From Desulfotignum sp. (GTDB lineage: Bacteria > Desulfobacterota > Desulfobacteria > Desulfobacterales > Desulfobacteraceae), in the NCBI GenBank assembly GCA_011389575.1, contig JAABUB010000016.1, forward strand, positions 1-51,582: DNA of 51,582 nucleotides, read 5' to 3'. The notes under the pieces are model-generated. The model saw only the letters and a list, made by a program, of their open reading frames with translations, searched no databases and had not been told where the DNA came from. Below, one piece after another: positions 23,804 through 32,691 of this stretch. Each line of letters starts with the position of its first letter. Position 1 is the stretch's first letter. A program made the position numbers and the translations under genes.

Positions 23804-25191
23804 TTAATCATCTCAAGCAGTCTGGTATGAATATTATCAAATCCTCCGTTGGACATGATCAATACCAGATCTTCCGGGGCAAGCCTGGGTGACAAAAATG
23901 CCAGCATCTTTTGTACATCAGCAAAATGGTGGGTTTCAACCCCCAGATTGTTAATGTCTGAAACCAGTTTTTCGTGTGACAGCTGTTCGTTTTCCGGAAT
24001 CTTTTTTTTCACACAAGGATTGCATATACAAACCAGGTCAGCCTGCTTAAAAGCCTGTGGATAGCTGGTCTGGAAAAAAGTACGCATGGAGGTGTTGGTA
24101 CGGGGTTCAAAAACGGCAATAACACGGCCCTTGCTGTAAAAAGGCTTGACCGCCTGAATGGTTTCTTTGACCGCTGTCGGGTGATGGGCAAAATCATCCA
24201 TCACCGTGATCCGGTTTTTAACCCCCCGGATTTCCTGGCGGCGCCTGATACCGGAAAAAGAGGCCATGGCCGTCTGAACCATTGCAATATCGACACCAAT
24301 GATATCAGCTGCAGCAGCACAGGCCAGAAAATTGAAAAGATTGTGCTCCCCCTGCAGCCGGGTTTCAATTTCATAGGAGGTGTCCGGACCCTGGATCCGG
24401 GCACGGGTAAGAAAATCATGGTATGCAGGAGCAGCAAATGACCAGTCTGCACCTTTGCCGTATGTGATAACATTTCTGGCCGCATTTTTCAGGATATCCA
24501 TGAGATGGGGACTGCCTGCATAAGCGATGACATGGCTTTTGTCCGCCACTTTTTTAACCAGACCGGCAAAAACCGTCTTCACATGGTCCAGATCCTTAAA
24601 AATATCAGCATGGTCAAATTCCACCCCGGTGATAATGGTAATAAAAGGATCATAGTGCATGAACTTGGGGCCTTTGTCAAAAAAGGCTGTATCATACTCA
24701 TCTCCTTCAATCACCATGTAATCACCTGCACCGATCCTGAAACTGGACTGGTAATCCTTGAGAATGCCGCCGATCAGAAAACCGGGATCCAGTCCGGCTG
24801 CTGCAAGGATATGCGCCATAATGGATGCAGTGGTGGTCTTACCATGGGTGCCGGTTACCAGAATAATTTTTTTGCCCGCTGCAACAAACCGGTTCACAGC
24901 CTGGGGCATGGACAGATAGGGTATACCGCGCTCCAGCACTGCCTGTGCTTCCGGGTTATCCCGGGTGACAGCATTGCCGATGATAACAAGATCCGGATCA
25001 TGGGCCAGATTCTGTGGGCCGAACCCGTTTAAAAGCGGTATGCCGCTGTCAGCCAGAAAATCACTCATGGGCGGATACACATGCTGATCTGAACCGGTAA
25101 CTTCATATCCCATCTGTTTTAACACACAGGCCAGGGTGCCCATACCCGTGCCGCAGGCAGCTGTCAGATGGATTTTATGGATGGGGGGCAT
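23800..25191 (-). CDS. mpl: UDP-N-acetylmuramate:L-Ala-gamma-D-Glu-meso-Dpm ligase (Mpl)
   Basis: This 463-residue Mur-ligase family enzyme joins recycled tripeptide to UDP-MurNAc, returning cell-wall peptide to synthesis. The N-terminal MPPIHKIHLTAACGTGMGTLA is the Mpl form of the MurC nucleotide-binding turn. It is followed by VTGTHGKTTT (P-loop), GDEYDTAFFDK and DDFAHHPTAVKETI, all diagnostic. The length matches Mpl rather than MurC. It starts three bases after hemL. Together with NamZ and the MurU/AmgK-like fusion it points to active recycling. Confidence 0.93.
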   Translation of the reverse strand: MPPIHKIHLTAACGTGMGTLACVLKQMGYEVTGSDQHVYPPMSDFLADSGIPLLNGFGPQNLAHDPDLVIIGNAVTRDNPEAQAVLERGIPYLSMPQAVNRFVAAGKKIILVTGTHGKTTTASIMAHILAAAGLDPGFLIGGILKDYQSSFRIGAGDYMVIEGDEYDTAFFDKGPKFMHYDPFITIITGVEFDHADIFKDLDHVKTVFAGLVKKVADKSHVIAYAGSPHLMDILKNAARNVITYGKGADWSFAAPAYHDFLTRARIQGPDTSYEIETRLQGEHNLFNFLACAAAADIIGVDIAMVQTAMASFSGIRRRQEIRGVKNRITVMDDFAHHPTAVKETIQAVKPFYSKGRVIAVFEPRTNTSMRTFFQTSYPQAFKQADLVCICNPCVKKKIPENEQLSHEKLVSDINNLGVETHHFADVQKMLAFLSPRLAPEDLVLIMSNGGFDNIHTRLLEMIK

Positions 25192-25194
25192 GGA

Positions 25195-26478
25195 CTAAAG
25201 ATCCGCCATTACCGCTTTTGCAGCGGCAATGGTGTCAGTAATATCTTCGTTTGTATGTGCCAGAGATACAAAACAGGCTTCGAACTGGGAAGGTGCCAGA
25301 TATACGCCTTTTTTGAGCATACCCCTGTAAAACGCAGCAAACTTTTCCAGATCGCTGGTTTTGGCCTCTTCAAAATTACGCACTTTGCGCTCATTAAAGA
25401 AAAACCCTGCCATGGAACCGGCATACCCGCTTTGAAAGGCAATGCCTGCATCATCTGCAGCTGCCTGCAGTCCTTCCATCAGGGCCTTGGTCCGGCGGTA
25501 CAGGGTATCATACACCCCGTCCTCCTGAAGGGCGGTCAACGTGGCAATACCGGCTGCCATGGCCAGAGGATTGCCTGACAGGGTACCGGCCTGGTAAATG
25601 GATCCGGTGGGGGCTATCTGGATCATGATATCCCGCCTGCCGCCATAGGCCCCCACAGGCAGGCCCCCGCCAATGATTTTACCAAAACAGGTCAGATCCG
25701 GTGTAATGTTGAACAGTCCCTGGGCAGATCCTTTGTCTACCCGGAATCCTGTCATAACCTCATCAAAAATCAGCAAGGCACCGTATTTTTCGGTTTCCTG
25801 TCTCAGGGTTTCCAGAAATCCCTCTTCAGGCATCACCATACCCATGTTTCCTGCCACCGGCTCCAGGATTACCCCGGCCACCTGGTCTCCTTTCTGTTTC
25901 ATCACCTGTATGAATCCGTCAATATCATTATACGGCAATGACAAGGTGTTCTGGACAACCGATTCGGGAACACCCGGACTGCCGGGAATACCTAAGGTGG
26001 CCACCCCGGATCCGGCCGCCACCAGCAGGGTGTCGGCATGCCCGTGGTAGCAGCCGTCAAATTTAATGATAATATCGCGTCCGGTAAAGCCCCTGGCCAG
26101 ACGTAAAGCGCTCATGGTGGCTTCAGTGCCGGAATTTACCATCCGCACCATGTCCACTGACGGAACCAGACGGGTTACCATACCGGCCAGACGGGTTTCC
26201 AGATGGGTGGGCGCTCCGAAACTGGTACCGATTTCCAGTACATCCCGAAGGGCCTGGATGACAGCCGGCGGCCGGTGCCCGAGGATCAAAGGTCCCCAGG
26301 ACAGTACATAATCTATGAATGCATTGCCGTCTGCATCATACAGCCGGCTTTTGTCCCCTTTTTCAATAAACAGCGGTTTTCCCCCCACAGAGCCGCAGGC
26401 CCTGACCGGAGAATTAACGCCGCCGGGAATAAGGTCTTTTGCCTCATCAAACAAAGCCCAAGATTTTGAAAATATCAT
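25195..26478 (-). CDS. hemL: Glutamate-1-semialdehyde 2,1-aminomutase
   Basis: This 427-residue PLP enzyme converts glutamate 1-semialdehyde to 5-aminolevulinate, the C5 route to haem, sirohaem and cobalamin. Signatures include GGVNSPVRA near residue 19, [37 protein letters not shown] and the PLP lysine in [17 protein letters not shown]. Length is normal. The ATG has AGGAGA upstream. It heads a run with mpl, a small membrane protein and the hemerythrin-like protein. Sirohaem demand is high in sulfate reducers. Confidence 0.95.
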   Translation of the reverse strand: MIFSKSWALFDEAKDLIPGGVNSPVRACGSVGGKPLFIEKGDKSRLYDADGNAFIDYVLSWGPLILGHRPPAVIQALRDVLEIGTSFGAPTHLETRLAGMVTRLVPSVDMVRMVNSGTEATMSALRLARGFTGRDIIIKFDGCYHGHADTLLVAAGSGVATLGIPGSPGVPESVVQNTLSLPYNDIDGFIQVMKQKGDQVAGVILEPVAGNMGMVMPEEGFLETLRQETEKYGALLIFDEVMTGFRVDKGSAQGLFNITPDLTCFGKIIGGGLPVGAYGGRRDIMIQIAPTGSIYQAGTLSGNPLAMAAGIATLTALQEDGVYDTLYRRTKALMEGLQAAADDAGIAFQSGYAGSMAGFFFNERKVRNFEEAKTSDLEKFAAFYRGMLKKGVYLAPSQFEACFVSLAHTNEDITDTIAAAKAVMADL

Positions 26479-26550
26479 ATGGTTTCTCCTGACATCTTAA
26501 AGTGTAATATCCAGACCAAACTGGATAGTGGCGTATTTCATAAATTTACG

Positions 26551-26586
26551 ACTATACCAAACCTGCTTTTAACCGGTCAACCGGTT
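26551..26586 (-). promoter_or_regulatory. hemL promoter with a palindrome over the -35
   Basis: On the minus strand TTGACC (26575-26580) and TATAGT (26551-26556) are 18 bases apart. The -35 lies within the inverted repeat AACCGG-TCAA-CCGGTT (26571-26586), a possible operator. Confidence 0.5.
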
Positions 26587-26613
26587 TGTTTGCCCTTGCA
26601 GGTGAAAAAACCA

Positions 26614-26642
26614 TTGACAAGGGGTTTTCCGGCTGGTATTTT
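26614..26642 (+). promoter_or_regulatory. Promoter of tRNA-Lys
   Basis: TTGACA (26614-26619) and TATTTT (26637-26642) are 17 bases apart, placing the start about 14 bases before the tRNA. Confidence 0.65.
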
Positions 26643-26662
26643 GCCTTTTGTTGAAATTCAGC

Positions 26663-26738
26663 GGGCCGTTAGCTCAATTGGTAGAGCAACTGACTCTTAA
26701 TCAGTAGGTCCAAGGTTCGATCCCTTGACGGCCCACCA
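26663..26738 (+). tRNA. tRNA-Lys (anticodon CTT)
   Basis: The 76-nt gene folds as a cloverleaf: acceptor GGGCCGT/ACGGCCC, D arm with AGCTCAATTGGTAGAGCA, anticodon arm ACTGA-CTCTTAA-TCAGT with CTT reading AAG, and a T arm with GGTTCGATCC. The CCA end is encoded (26736-26738). It has its own promoter and terminator. Confidence 0.97.
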
Positions 26739-26746
26739 GTAATGAC

Positions 26747-26781
26747 AAAGGTTTTCAGCTTTTTGGTTGAAAACCTTTTTT
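26747..26781 (+). terminator. Intrinsic terminator of tRNA-Lys
   Basis: AAGGTTTTCA and TGAAAACCTT form a 10-bp stem with a short loop, followed by a T run to 26781. Confidence 0.85.
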
Positions 26782-26827
26782 GATTGGACTTGGTTTTTTA
26801 ATGTGGTTTTCGAAATTCTTTTAAATA

Positions 26828-27089
26828 ACTTCCCGTGAAGTCACTTGCTCGTTTGGTCTGGGCGCGCGCCCAGAGGTGGACTTTTAAGTAACACCCATGC
26901 CCTGGCGGGCACAACAAATCATGAAAGAATTCATAGTGGTACAGAGTTCTTTCATATAAACTCATATGAGTTGCTGGTCGGTTTGGTGCCGGGCATTGCC
27001 CGGCGGGTGCGCTATCTATAAGTACAGAGATCGCCATTGAAGAGGATGGCGAATCGGGTACCCCCAAGGCCGGGATGAAAAAATTCATC
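26828..27089 (+). other. Array of eight stem-loops before the RRM gene
   Basis: This gene-free stretch holds consecutive hairpins. They are ACTTC/GAAGT (26828-26841), CTGGGCGCGCGCCCAG (26858-26873), TGCCC/GGGCA (26898-26911) and an 11-bp stem TGAAAGAATTC/GAGTTCTTTCA (26922-26954). Then come AACTCATATGAGTT (26959-26972), GCCGGGC/GCCCGGC (26988-27004), TCGCCAT/ATGGCGA (27031-27052) and GATGAA/TTCATC (27074-27089). The second and sixth share upstream GTTTGGT and downstream GGTG, as if duplicated. It may be a structured leader of the RRM gene, an RNA gene, or a repeat cluster. I recognise no known family. A long minus-strand frame here looks like a shadow. Confidence 0.6.
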
Positions 27090-27183
27090 TTTCTTAACTC
27101 CGTGTTTTCTGGTACTGTGTTCTCAAAATACATTGAAACAAAACCAAGGCAGCTTCTGAACAGGAACACAACAAGGATATTAC

Positions 27184-27465
27184 ATGAATATTTATGTCGG
27201 CAATTTATCTGAGCAAATAACAGAGAACCATTTGAAAACCATCTTTGGGGAATATGGTGAGGTGGAAAGAACAAAAATCATATCTGACCGGTTTTCCGGC
27301 CGGACCAAAGGGTTTGGTTTTGTTGAGATGCCCAGCAATTCAGAAGCTGATCAGGCAATCAAAGCCTTGAACAGAACCGTTCATGAAGGAAAACAGATAA
27401 AAGTAAATCCGGCAGACTCAGGGGGAAAAAAACCCAAAAAAAAATTCCGTAAAGGCCGGTTCTGA
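27184..27465 (+). CDS. RRM-type RNA-binding protein
   Basis: The 93-residue product is one RNA recognition motif: RNP2 is IYVGNL at 3-8 and RNP1 is KGFGFVEM at 40-47. A basic tail of Gly, Lys, Pro and Arg ends the protein. Such small RRM proteins in bacteria bind single-stranded RNA, and in cyanobacteria several are cold induced; the role here is unknown. The ATG follows an AAGGAT ribosome site. The long stem-loop array upstream could be its leader and an autoregulatory target. Confidence 0.93.
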   Translation: MNIYVGNLSEQITENHLKTIFGEYGEVERTKIISDRFSGRTKGFGFVEMPSNSEADQAIKALNRTVHEGKQIKVNPADSGGKKPKKKFRKGRF

Positions 27466-27466
27466 T

Positions 27467-27495
27467 CCCGACCTGCATGGCCATGCCCGGGTTTT
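27467..27495 (+). terminator. Possible terminator of the RRM gene
   Basis: CCCG/CGGG with an inner GCAT-GGCC-ATGC hairpin is followed by four T. The stem starts at the stop codon. It is short and interrupted. Confidence 0.4.
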
Positions 27496-27693
27496 ACAAT
27501 TTATAGAAAAATTTACATATCCCTGACCTTGGTGTCTTGTATGATGTATAACAAAGCTTTTATTCAGGTCTGAAAATCGCCGGACAGTAAAAGGCATGCG
27601 TCACAGAATTTGGCACCGGTTGCTGCATCCATATTTTTGCCGCCGGTATTTCAGACGGTTTACCTGATCCTGTTCAGATAAACCTGGTTCAGA

Positions 27694-27762
27694 TATAATG
27701 CGATGCCTGACAGGCACAATGTGGCATAAATATTTTGACTTTTTCTAATATTATGGTAATAT
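27694..27762 (+). promoter_or_regulatory. Two candidate promoters before the gene at 27855
   Basis: A perfect TATAAT lies at 27694-27699 with a weak TGTTCA 17 bases upstream. Closer to the gene TTGACT (27735-27740) and TAATAT (27757-27762) are 16 bases apart. A TGCCTG-A-CAGGCA palindrome lies between them (27704-27716). Apart from these and the possible terminator, the 389-base gap between genes holds nothing I can name. Confidence 0.45.
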
Positions 27763-27854
27763 TTTTCTTAATGTAATGCCAAGGTAAAGCCCTCTACAAA
27801 CTGGTTGCGATTATGTTTATATTATAAATCGCGTTCAATCATGGAGATGCAGTG

Positions 27855-28397
27855 ATGAATGATTTTTTAAAGAATCTGAGAAGCTCCCAGAAAAAAGATA
27901 CGGCCGGCACTCGCAAGAACATGGCCGGCAACTATTCCCCTGAACAGGACCGGCGCGTGAACCGGGACAGAAGAAGCCCGTATCCAAACACCATGGACTC
28001 CGCCCCCTGGCAGGGCCGCGATATCATGCCTGAAATACTCGAACATATTGCAAACCTTTCTGACCAAGTGGAACGTCTGGTCAATTCACATGAACTTCTC
28101 GTGGAAGCACAAATCAAACAGCACCATGTGGTGACCCGATTTTTCGCCACCCTCAACACCATGCTTTCCAAAGACACGGCCGCTGCAGATCCCGGTGATC
28201 ATCCTCCCAAGACAACCACCAGCTATACTTCGGGCACACATTATACCAAAGACGAGGTACTTGCCATGATCCAGGACATGCGAAACCAGGGGGCGACTTT
28301 TTCCATGATTGCAGATCATCTAAGACAAAAAGAGATCCCCACCTTCTCAGGAAGGGGGGAATGGCATGCCCAGACAATTCACAGGCTCTGCAAATAA
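27855..28397 (+). CDS. Protein of unknown function with a recombinase-like C-terminal helix motif
   Basis: The 180-residue product has a polar N-terminal part with DRRVNRDRR, a helical middle (EILEHIANLSDQVERLVNSHELLVEAQ) likely to be a coiled coil, and a C-terminal segment of about 50 residues. That segment (GATFSMIADHLRQKEIPTF then W..QTIHRLC) resembles the small helical unit found in serine-recombinase accessory domains, and would suggest DNA binding. No catalytic recombinase domain is present. The ATG at 27855 follows GGAG by eight bases. Function unassigned. Confidence 0.75.
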   Translation: MNDFLKNLRSSQKKDTAGTRKNMAGNYSPEQDRRVNRDRRSPYPNTMDSAPWQGRDIMPEILEHIANLSDQVERLVNSHELLVEAQIKQHHVVTRFFATLNTMLSKDTAAADPGDHPPKTTTSYTSGTHYTKDEVLAMIQDMRNQGATFSMIADHLRQKEIPTFSGRGEWHAQTIHRLCK

Positions 28398-28402
28398 TAA
28401 TG

Positions 28403-29032
28403 CTATTGTGCCTTTAATCCCTGGATAATAATTTTAAATGCAGTAATGAGTGTGGACTTTACAAAATCTTTCTGGTCATTGAGCTTTTTTTTGGAGTCCA
28501 CCCAGAGCACTACCCCTGCATAGGAACCCCACAACACATCTGCCAGGGCCACGGGATGCTCATCAATAAAAATGCCTTTTGCAATCCCCTCTTTTATCAC
28601 CTGGATGATGGCACCATGGGCCTGGGCTGAATTGTATTTTAGCTGCTCCATCACTTCGTCAGACAAATTGTGAAGGGTTTCCCCGGATTGCAGGTGAAAC
28701 AGGTTGATCAGAATACTGGCATCATGGTCATACACATCAATGAACACATCCCTGAACCGTTCTATTTTTTCTTCTACACAGATATCCAGATTCACCACCT
28801 TATGAATCTGGATGGACAGATATTTGAGTATATCAAGGGAAAGGGAAGTGTGAAGTTCTTCTTTGTTTTTAAAATACAAATAAATGGTCCCGGGACTCAG
28901 TTCAGCCGCAGATGCAATTTCTTCCATGGTTGCGCTGTTGAATCCTTTTACGGAAAAAATCTTCTGGGCTGCATCGATGATGTCTTTGCGCCGTTGCTGT
29001 TTTTCCCTTTGTTTCCGCTCATGTATACCCAT
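28403..29032 (-). CDS. TetR family transcriptional regulator
   Basis: The 209-residue product begins with a TetR DNA-binding domain: [46 protein letters not shown], with the helix-turn-helix at about residues 34-55. The C-terminal ligand domain is helical and not recognisable further. It is divergent from the CoA-transferase/GNAT gene with 220 bases between. An imperfect palindrome lies 26 bases before its start. Control of that neighbour and of itself is the simplest inference. The ligand may be an acyl-CoA or related compound, which is a guess from context. Confidence 0.92.
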   Translation of the reverse strand: MGIHERKQREKQQRRKDIIDAAQKIFSVKGFNSATMEEIASAAELSPGTIYLYFKNKEELHTSLSLDILKYLSIQIHKVVNLDICVEEKIERFRDVFIDVYDHDASILINLFHLQSGETLHNLSDEVMEQLKYNSAQAHGAIIQVIKEGIAKGIFIDEHPVALADVLWGSYAGVVLWVDSKKKLNDQKDFVKSTLITAFKIIIQGLKAQ

Positions 29033-29058
29033 TTCTTCCCCGTTATTTTATGAAGCAA

Positions 29059-29081
29059 ATTCATTTACTGTACAACTGAAT
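29059..29081. promoter_or_regulatory. Candidate TetR operator
   Basis: ATTCATTT and the opposing AACTGAAT form an imperfect inverted repeat across the 220-base divergent intergenic region, next to AT-rich sequence (29083-29098) able to serve as -10 elements. Confidence 0.4.
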
Positions 29082-29252
29082 AGAATATATATATAATTTG
29101 TTTGCATATCGCAAGGATAAAAATGGAAAATTCAGATGATTTAATCACTTTTCTGATTTTATTCAATTGGTTCTTTTTTTCCGGTTTTTGTTCCCATTTC
29201 CAGGATTTTTGTTTATTATCTCAGGGTAAAATCATACTTGGAGATATAAATT

Positions 29253-31172
29253 ATGCCAAAAACAACATATTGGGCAGATGCATACGTGCAAAAAGCCTGC
29301 AGCGCAGCAGATGCTTTACAGCATATACGGCCGGGACAACGGGTGTTTATCGGGTCATCCTGCGGCGAACCCCAGCACCTGGTGTATGAGCTGTCCAAGG
29401 CATCGGCCCGGTTCACAGATCTTGAAATCGTCCGTCTTTTAAGCATTGAAAGCGGTCCGTTAACCCTGATTGCCAACCGGTCCCATTCCCGGCAGTTCAA
29501 CATCCGCTCCTTTTACCTGGGATCAGCCTCCCCCAGCAAAATTAAAAAAAACCAGCGGTTTATCACCCCCATAAATCTGTCCCAGATTCCCCACTTGTTC
29601 AAATCCAGGCTTATGCCCCTGAATGCCGCCCTGATCCAGGCATCTCCGCCTGATGATTTCGGATGGATGAGTCTGGGGGTTTCCGTGGATATCACCATGG
29701 CGGCCTGTGAGTCCGCCGACCTGGTGATCTGCCAGGTCAACCCCAACATGCCCAGAGTTTTGGGACGAAGTTTTATCCATGTCAATGATGTGGATTATAT
29801 TGTTGAATATGAAGAAGAACTGCTCACCATCCAGGCCCTTCCGGAGCTGGAAACCGCCATTACCATAGGGAAGCACATTTCCCGGCTCATTGATGACGGC
29901 TCCACCATCCAGACAAGTCTGGGGGTCACCAATGATGCCACCATGGTATGTCTGGCTGAAAAAAATGATTTGGGGGTCCATTCCCAGTATATATCAGAAC
30001 CCATGATGCGCCTGTTTTCCATGGGGGTAATCACCAACAAGAAAAAAGGATTCAACGACGGCAAACTGGTGGCCGGCAGTGCCGTGGGGTCCAATCTGCT
30101 GTATGAATTCATTGATGACAATCCCTCCATTGAGTTTCATCCATCTGACTACATCAACAACCCCACCATCATCGGCCGCCACAACAAAATGATATCTTTG
30201 AATACCGCCATGTCCATTGATCTCACCGGCCAGGTGGCGGCAGATGCCCTGCCCTACAACAATTACACCGGTATCAACGGGCTGCTGGATTTCACACGCG
30301 GGGCTGCCATGGCCCCGGGCGGCAAATCCATCCTCATGATGACATCCACGGCAGACAACGGGCGCAGCAGCCGGATCATCCCCCAGATGTCAGATATTGC
30401 CGTGGTGGTGCCAAGAGGGGATGTCCAGTTCGTGGCCACGGAATACGGGGTGGTGAACCTGTTTGGCAAAACCCTTCAGGAACGGGCCATGGCCCTTATC
30501 AGCATTGCCCATCCAGACTTCAGGGATGAGCTGTTTTCCAAAGCCAAGGAACTGGATCTCATTGACGTGGAACGTAAATTCAAACAGGCCATCAAAGGGG
30601 TCTATCCCCTCAAATATGAGGAAAACATTGTCATCAAGGGGATTCCCATCACCTTCCGACCGGCCAAAACCATTGATGAACGCGGCATTCAGGAACATTA
30701 TTATACCATGAACAGAGGAGATATCATTTCCCGGTTTTTCCATGAGAAAAAAAGTTTTGTTCATAACCAGATCGAAACCACTTTTGAAATTGATTATATC
30801 AATGATCTGACCATGGTGGCCACCATCGGAGAACTGGGATTTGAAAAAATCATTGCCGTGGGCGAATATTTTCGCAATACCATTATCAATATGGCGGAAA
30901 TCGCTTTTTCCGTATCCCGGGAGTACCAGGGCATGGGGATTGCCCGGGTACTCCAGGAAAAGCTGGCAACCGCTGCACGGGAAAACGGCATCAAGGGTTT
31001 GATTGCTTATACCTCTCCGCATAACAAGGGCATGATCAAGCTGTTCAACAAACTGCCCTATAAGGTCAATGTGGAAAAAGATGATGACATGATCATCCTC
31101 AACTGCCTGTTTTCCGAACCCCGGGACAAGACAGCGGTCTCTGATACCATCCCCAATATTTCCATGGTATAA
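29253..31172 (+). CDS. Acetyl-CoA hydrolase/CoA-transferase fused to a GNAT acetyltransferase domain
   Basis: The 639-residue protein has a class I CoA-transferase/acetyl-CoA hydrolase part (about 1-440). Recognisable blocks are GQRVFIGSSCGEPQHLV, LVICQVNPNMPRV and the C-terminal FTRGAAMAPGGKSI and TEYGVVNLFGKTLQERA. A GNAT domain with EYQGMGIARVLQEKLA follows at about 480-620. At the segment corresponding to the usual HTE, where family members carry the catalytic Glu, this protein reads HSQ (Gln245). This may mean altered catalysis or a different alignment. The substrate is unknown. A TTGGAG ribosome site supports the start. It is divergent from a TetR gene. Confidence 0.88.
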   Translation: MPKTTYWADAYVQKACSAADALQHIRPGQRVFIGSSCGEPQHLVYELSKASARFTDLEIVRLLSIESGPLTLIANRSHSRQFNIRSFYLGSASPSKIKKNQRFITPINLSQIPHLFKSRLMPLNAALIQASPPDDFGWMSLGVSVDITMAACESADLVICQVNPNMPRVLGRSFIHVNDVDYIVEYEEELLTIQALPELETAITIGKHISRLIDDGSTIQTSLGVTNDATMVCLAEKNDLGVHSQYISEPMMRLFSMGVITNKKKGFNDGKLVAGSAVGSNLLYEFIDDNPSIEFHPSDYINNPTIIGRHNKMISLNTAMSIDLTGQVAADALPYNNYTGINGLLDFTRGAAMAPGGKSILMMTSTADNGRSSRIIPQMSDIAVVVPRGDVQFVATEYGVVNLFGKTLQERAMALISIAHPDFRDELFSKAKELDLIDVERKFKQAIKGVYPLKYEENIVIKGIPITFRPAKTIDERGIQEHYYTMNRGDIISRFFHEKKSFVHNQIETTFEIDYINDLTMVATIGELGFEKIIAVGEYFRNTIINMAEIAFSVSREYQGMGIARVLQEKLATAARENGIKGLIAYTSPHNKGMIKLFNKLPYKVNVEKDDDMIILNCLFSEPRDKTAVSDTIPNISMV

Positions 31173-31194
31173 CCACCACAATTACACGTTTTTG

Positions 31195-31223
31195 TCCACA
31201 GATGGCAAAACACCATCTGTGGA
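31195..31223. terminator. Hairpin between the convergent CoA-transferase and rlmD genes
   Basis: TCCACAGATGG and CCATCTGTGGA form an 11-bp perfect stem with a 7-nt loop between two convergent genes. Neither strand shows a good T run after it, so its terminator role is inferred from position. Confidence 0.5.
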
Positions 31224-31225
31224 AC

Positions 31226-32614
31226 TTACCGCACGGTGAGCAGGGCCACGGATTCAATGTGGTAGGTATGGGGGAACATGTCCACCGGCTGGACCTTCTG
31301 CACCGCATACACAGAAGAAAGCAGCTCCAGGTCCCGGGCAAGGGTGGCCGGGTTGCACGAAACATAGACAATGGTATCAGGCCGAAGATTGAGCACCCGG
31401 GCCACCACATCCTTGTGCATCCCCACCCGGGGCGGGTCGATGACAACCACATCCGGGGTCTGTCCCAGTTCCGGCAGGACCTGCCGGATATCCCCCTGCA
31501 GAAACCGGCAGTTTTCAATCTGATTCAGCCGGGCATTTTTCCGGGCATCTGCCACAGCGGCATCGATGATTTCTATGCCGGTGACCCGGGCTGCCCTGTC
31601 TGACAGCCAGATGGGAATGGTGCCGGTGCCTGAATACAGATCCAGCACTGTCTGCTTTCCTGTAAGTCCGCTGTATTGGGCAACAATATCATACAATTTT
31701 TCACAGGCCCTGGTGTTGGTCTGGAAAAAAGAATTGGCAGATATCTCAAATACAAACCGGCCCAGGCGCTCTGTGATGACATCCCGACCGTGGAGCAGCA
31801 ACTCTTCTTTGCCCATGCTGACCCCGGATCTGGCATCTGTGATATTGTTGACAATGGATGCAATCTCGGGAAAAGTCTCGGCCAGTTCATGGGCCAGATC
31901 TGTTACCACGGACAGATTTTTGTCCCGGGTGACGATGTTGACCATCCACTGGTCATAGGCCACGGAATGCCGGAGCATGACAAACCGCCAGAATCCGGTG
32001 TGATGGCGCAGATGATAGGCAGGCAGGCCGGATTTTTTCACAAACTCCCTGACATGGGACAGGATCCTGTTCCCCAGATCCGGCATGATTTCGCATTGAA
32101 GGATATCAATGACCTGGTCAAAGGTGCCCGGTACATGCAGCCCGATGCCCAGATCCTTTGAAATACTCTCATCCGCCAGCTCTTCAGGCATGAGCCAGCG
32201 TTTCGCAGAACAGGAAAACTCCATTTTGTTGCGGTATGCATACACCTGGTCAGAGGGAATCACCTCCAGAACCGGCACTTCGGACAATCTGCCGATATGG
32301 GCCAGAGACGCAACCACATGCTGTTTTTTATATGCCAGCTGGGTGTGGTAGGGTATCTGCTGCCATTTGCACCCCCCGCAAAACCGGCAGTAACGGCACC
32401 GCCCTTCCTGCCGCAGGGAGGATGGGGTGATAATATTGATTAATTTGCCTTCTGCCCAGGATTTTTTCTTTTTGGTAATCTTGACAAGCACGGTATCACC
32501 GGGAACGCACCGGTCCACAAACACCGGAAATCCATCCGGTTTTGCCAGGCCTTTGCCGCCATAGGCAAGGTCGATTATGTCAAGTTCACAGGTCTTTCGC
32601 TTTTTTATAGCCAT
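31226..32614 (-). CDS. rlmD: 23S rRNA (uracil-5-)-methyltransferase RlmD family
   Basis: The 462-residue protein has an N-terminal TRAM domain (about 5-60), a cysteine cluster CRYCRFCGGC for an iron-sulfur centre near residue 75, and a class I SAM methyltransferase domain. LDLYSGTGTIPIWL is the SAM-binding loop, VIDPPR motif IV, and YVSCNPATLARDL holds the catalytic Cys. The family methylates U1939 or U747 of 23S rRNA, or U54 of tRNA (TrmA lacks the cluster). RlmD is the best fit, but RlmCD-type specificity cannot be excluded. Confidence 0.88.
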   Translation of the reverse strand: MAIKKRKTCELDIIDLAYGGKGLAKPDGFPVFVDRCVPGDTVLVKITKKKKSWAEGKLINIITPSSLRQEGRCRYCRFCGGCKWQQIPYHTQLAYKKQHVVASLAHIGRLSEVPVLEVIPSDQVYAYRNKMEFSCSAKRWLMPEELADESISKDLGIGLHVPGTFDQVIDILQCEIMPDLGNRILSHVREFVKKSGLPAYHLRHHTGFWRFVMLRHSVAYDQWMVNIVTRDKNLSVVTDLAHELAETFPEIASIVNNITDARSGVSMGKEELLLHGRDVITERLGRFVFEISANSFFQTNTRACEKLYDIVAQYSGLTGKQTVLDLYSGTGTIPIWLSDRAARVTGIEIIDAAVADARKNARLNQIENCRFLQGDIRQVLPELGQTPDVVVIDPPRVGMHKDVVARVLNLRPDTIVYVSCNPATLARDLELLSSVYAVQKVQPVDMFPHTYHIESVALLTVR

Positions 32615-32691
32615 CTGTATCCATCTGTTTTTTTTGTATTTTAGTTATCTTCTGCCTTGATATTATATGGATTTGGTGGCATAAAAACAAG

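Noticed and set aside
26798-27274. A 158-codon minus-strand open frame across the stem-loop array and into the RRM gene
   Set aside because: It overlaps the clear RRM gene, has no ribosome site or family resemblance, and its sequence is explained by the palindromes.
27778-27810. AAGGTAAAGCCC as part of a cyclic di-GMP riboswitch
   Set aside because: The GCACAG and GACGCAAAGCC parts and the paired stems of that class are missing.
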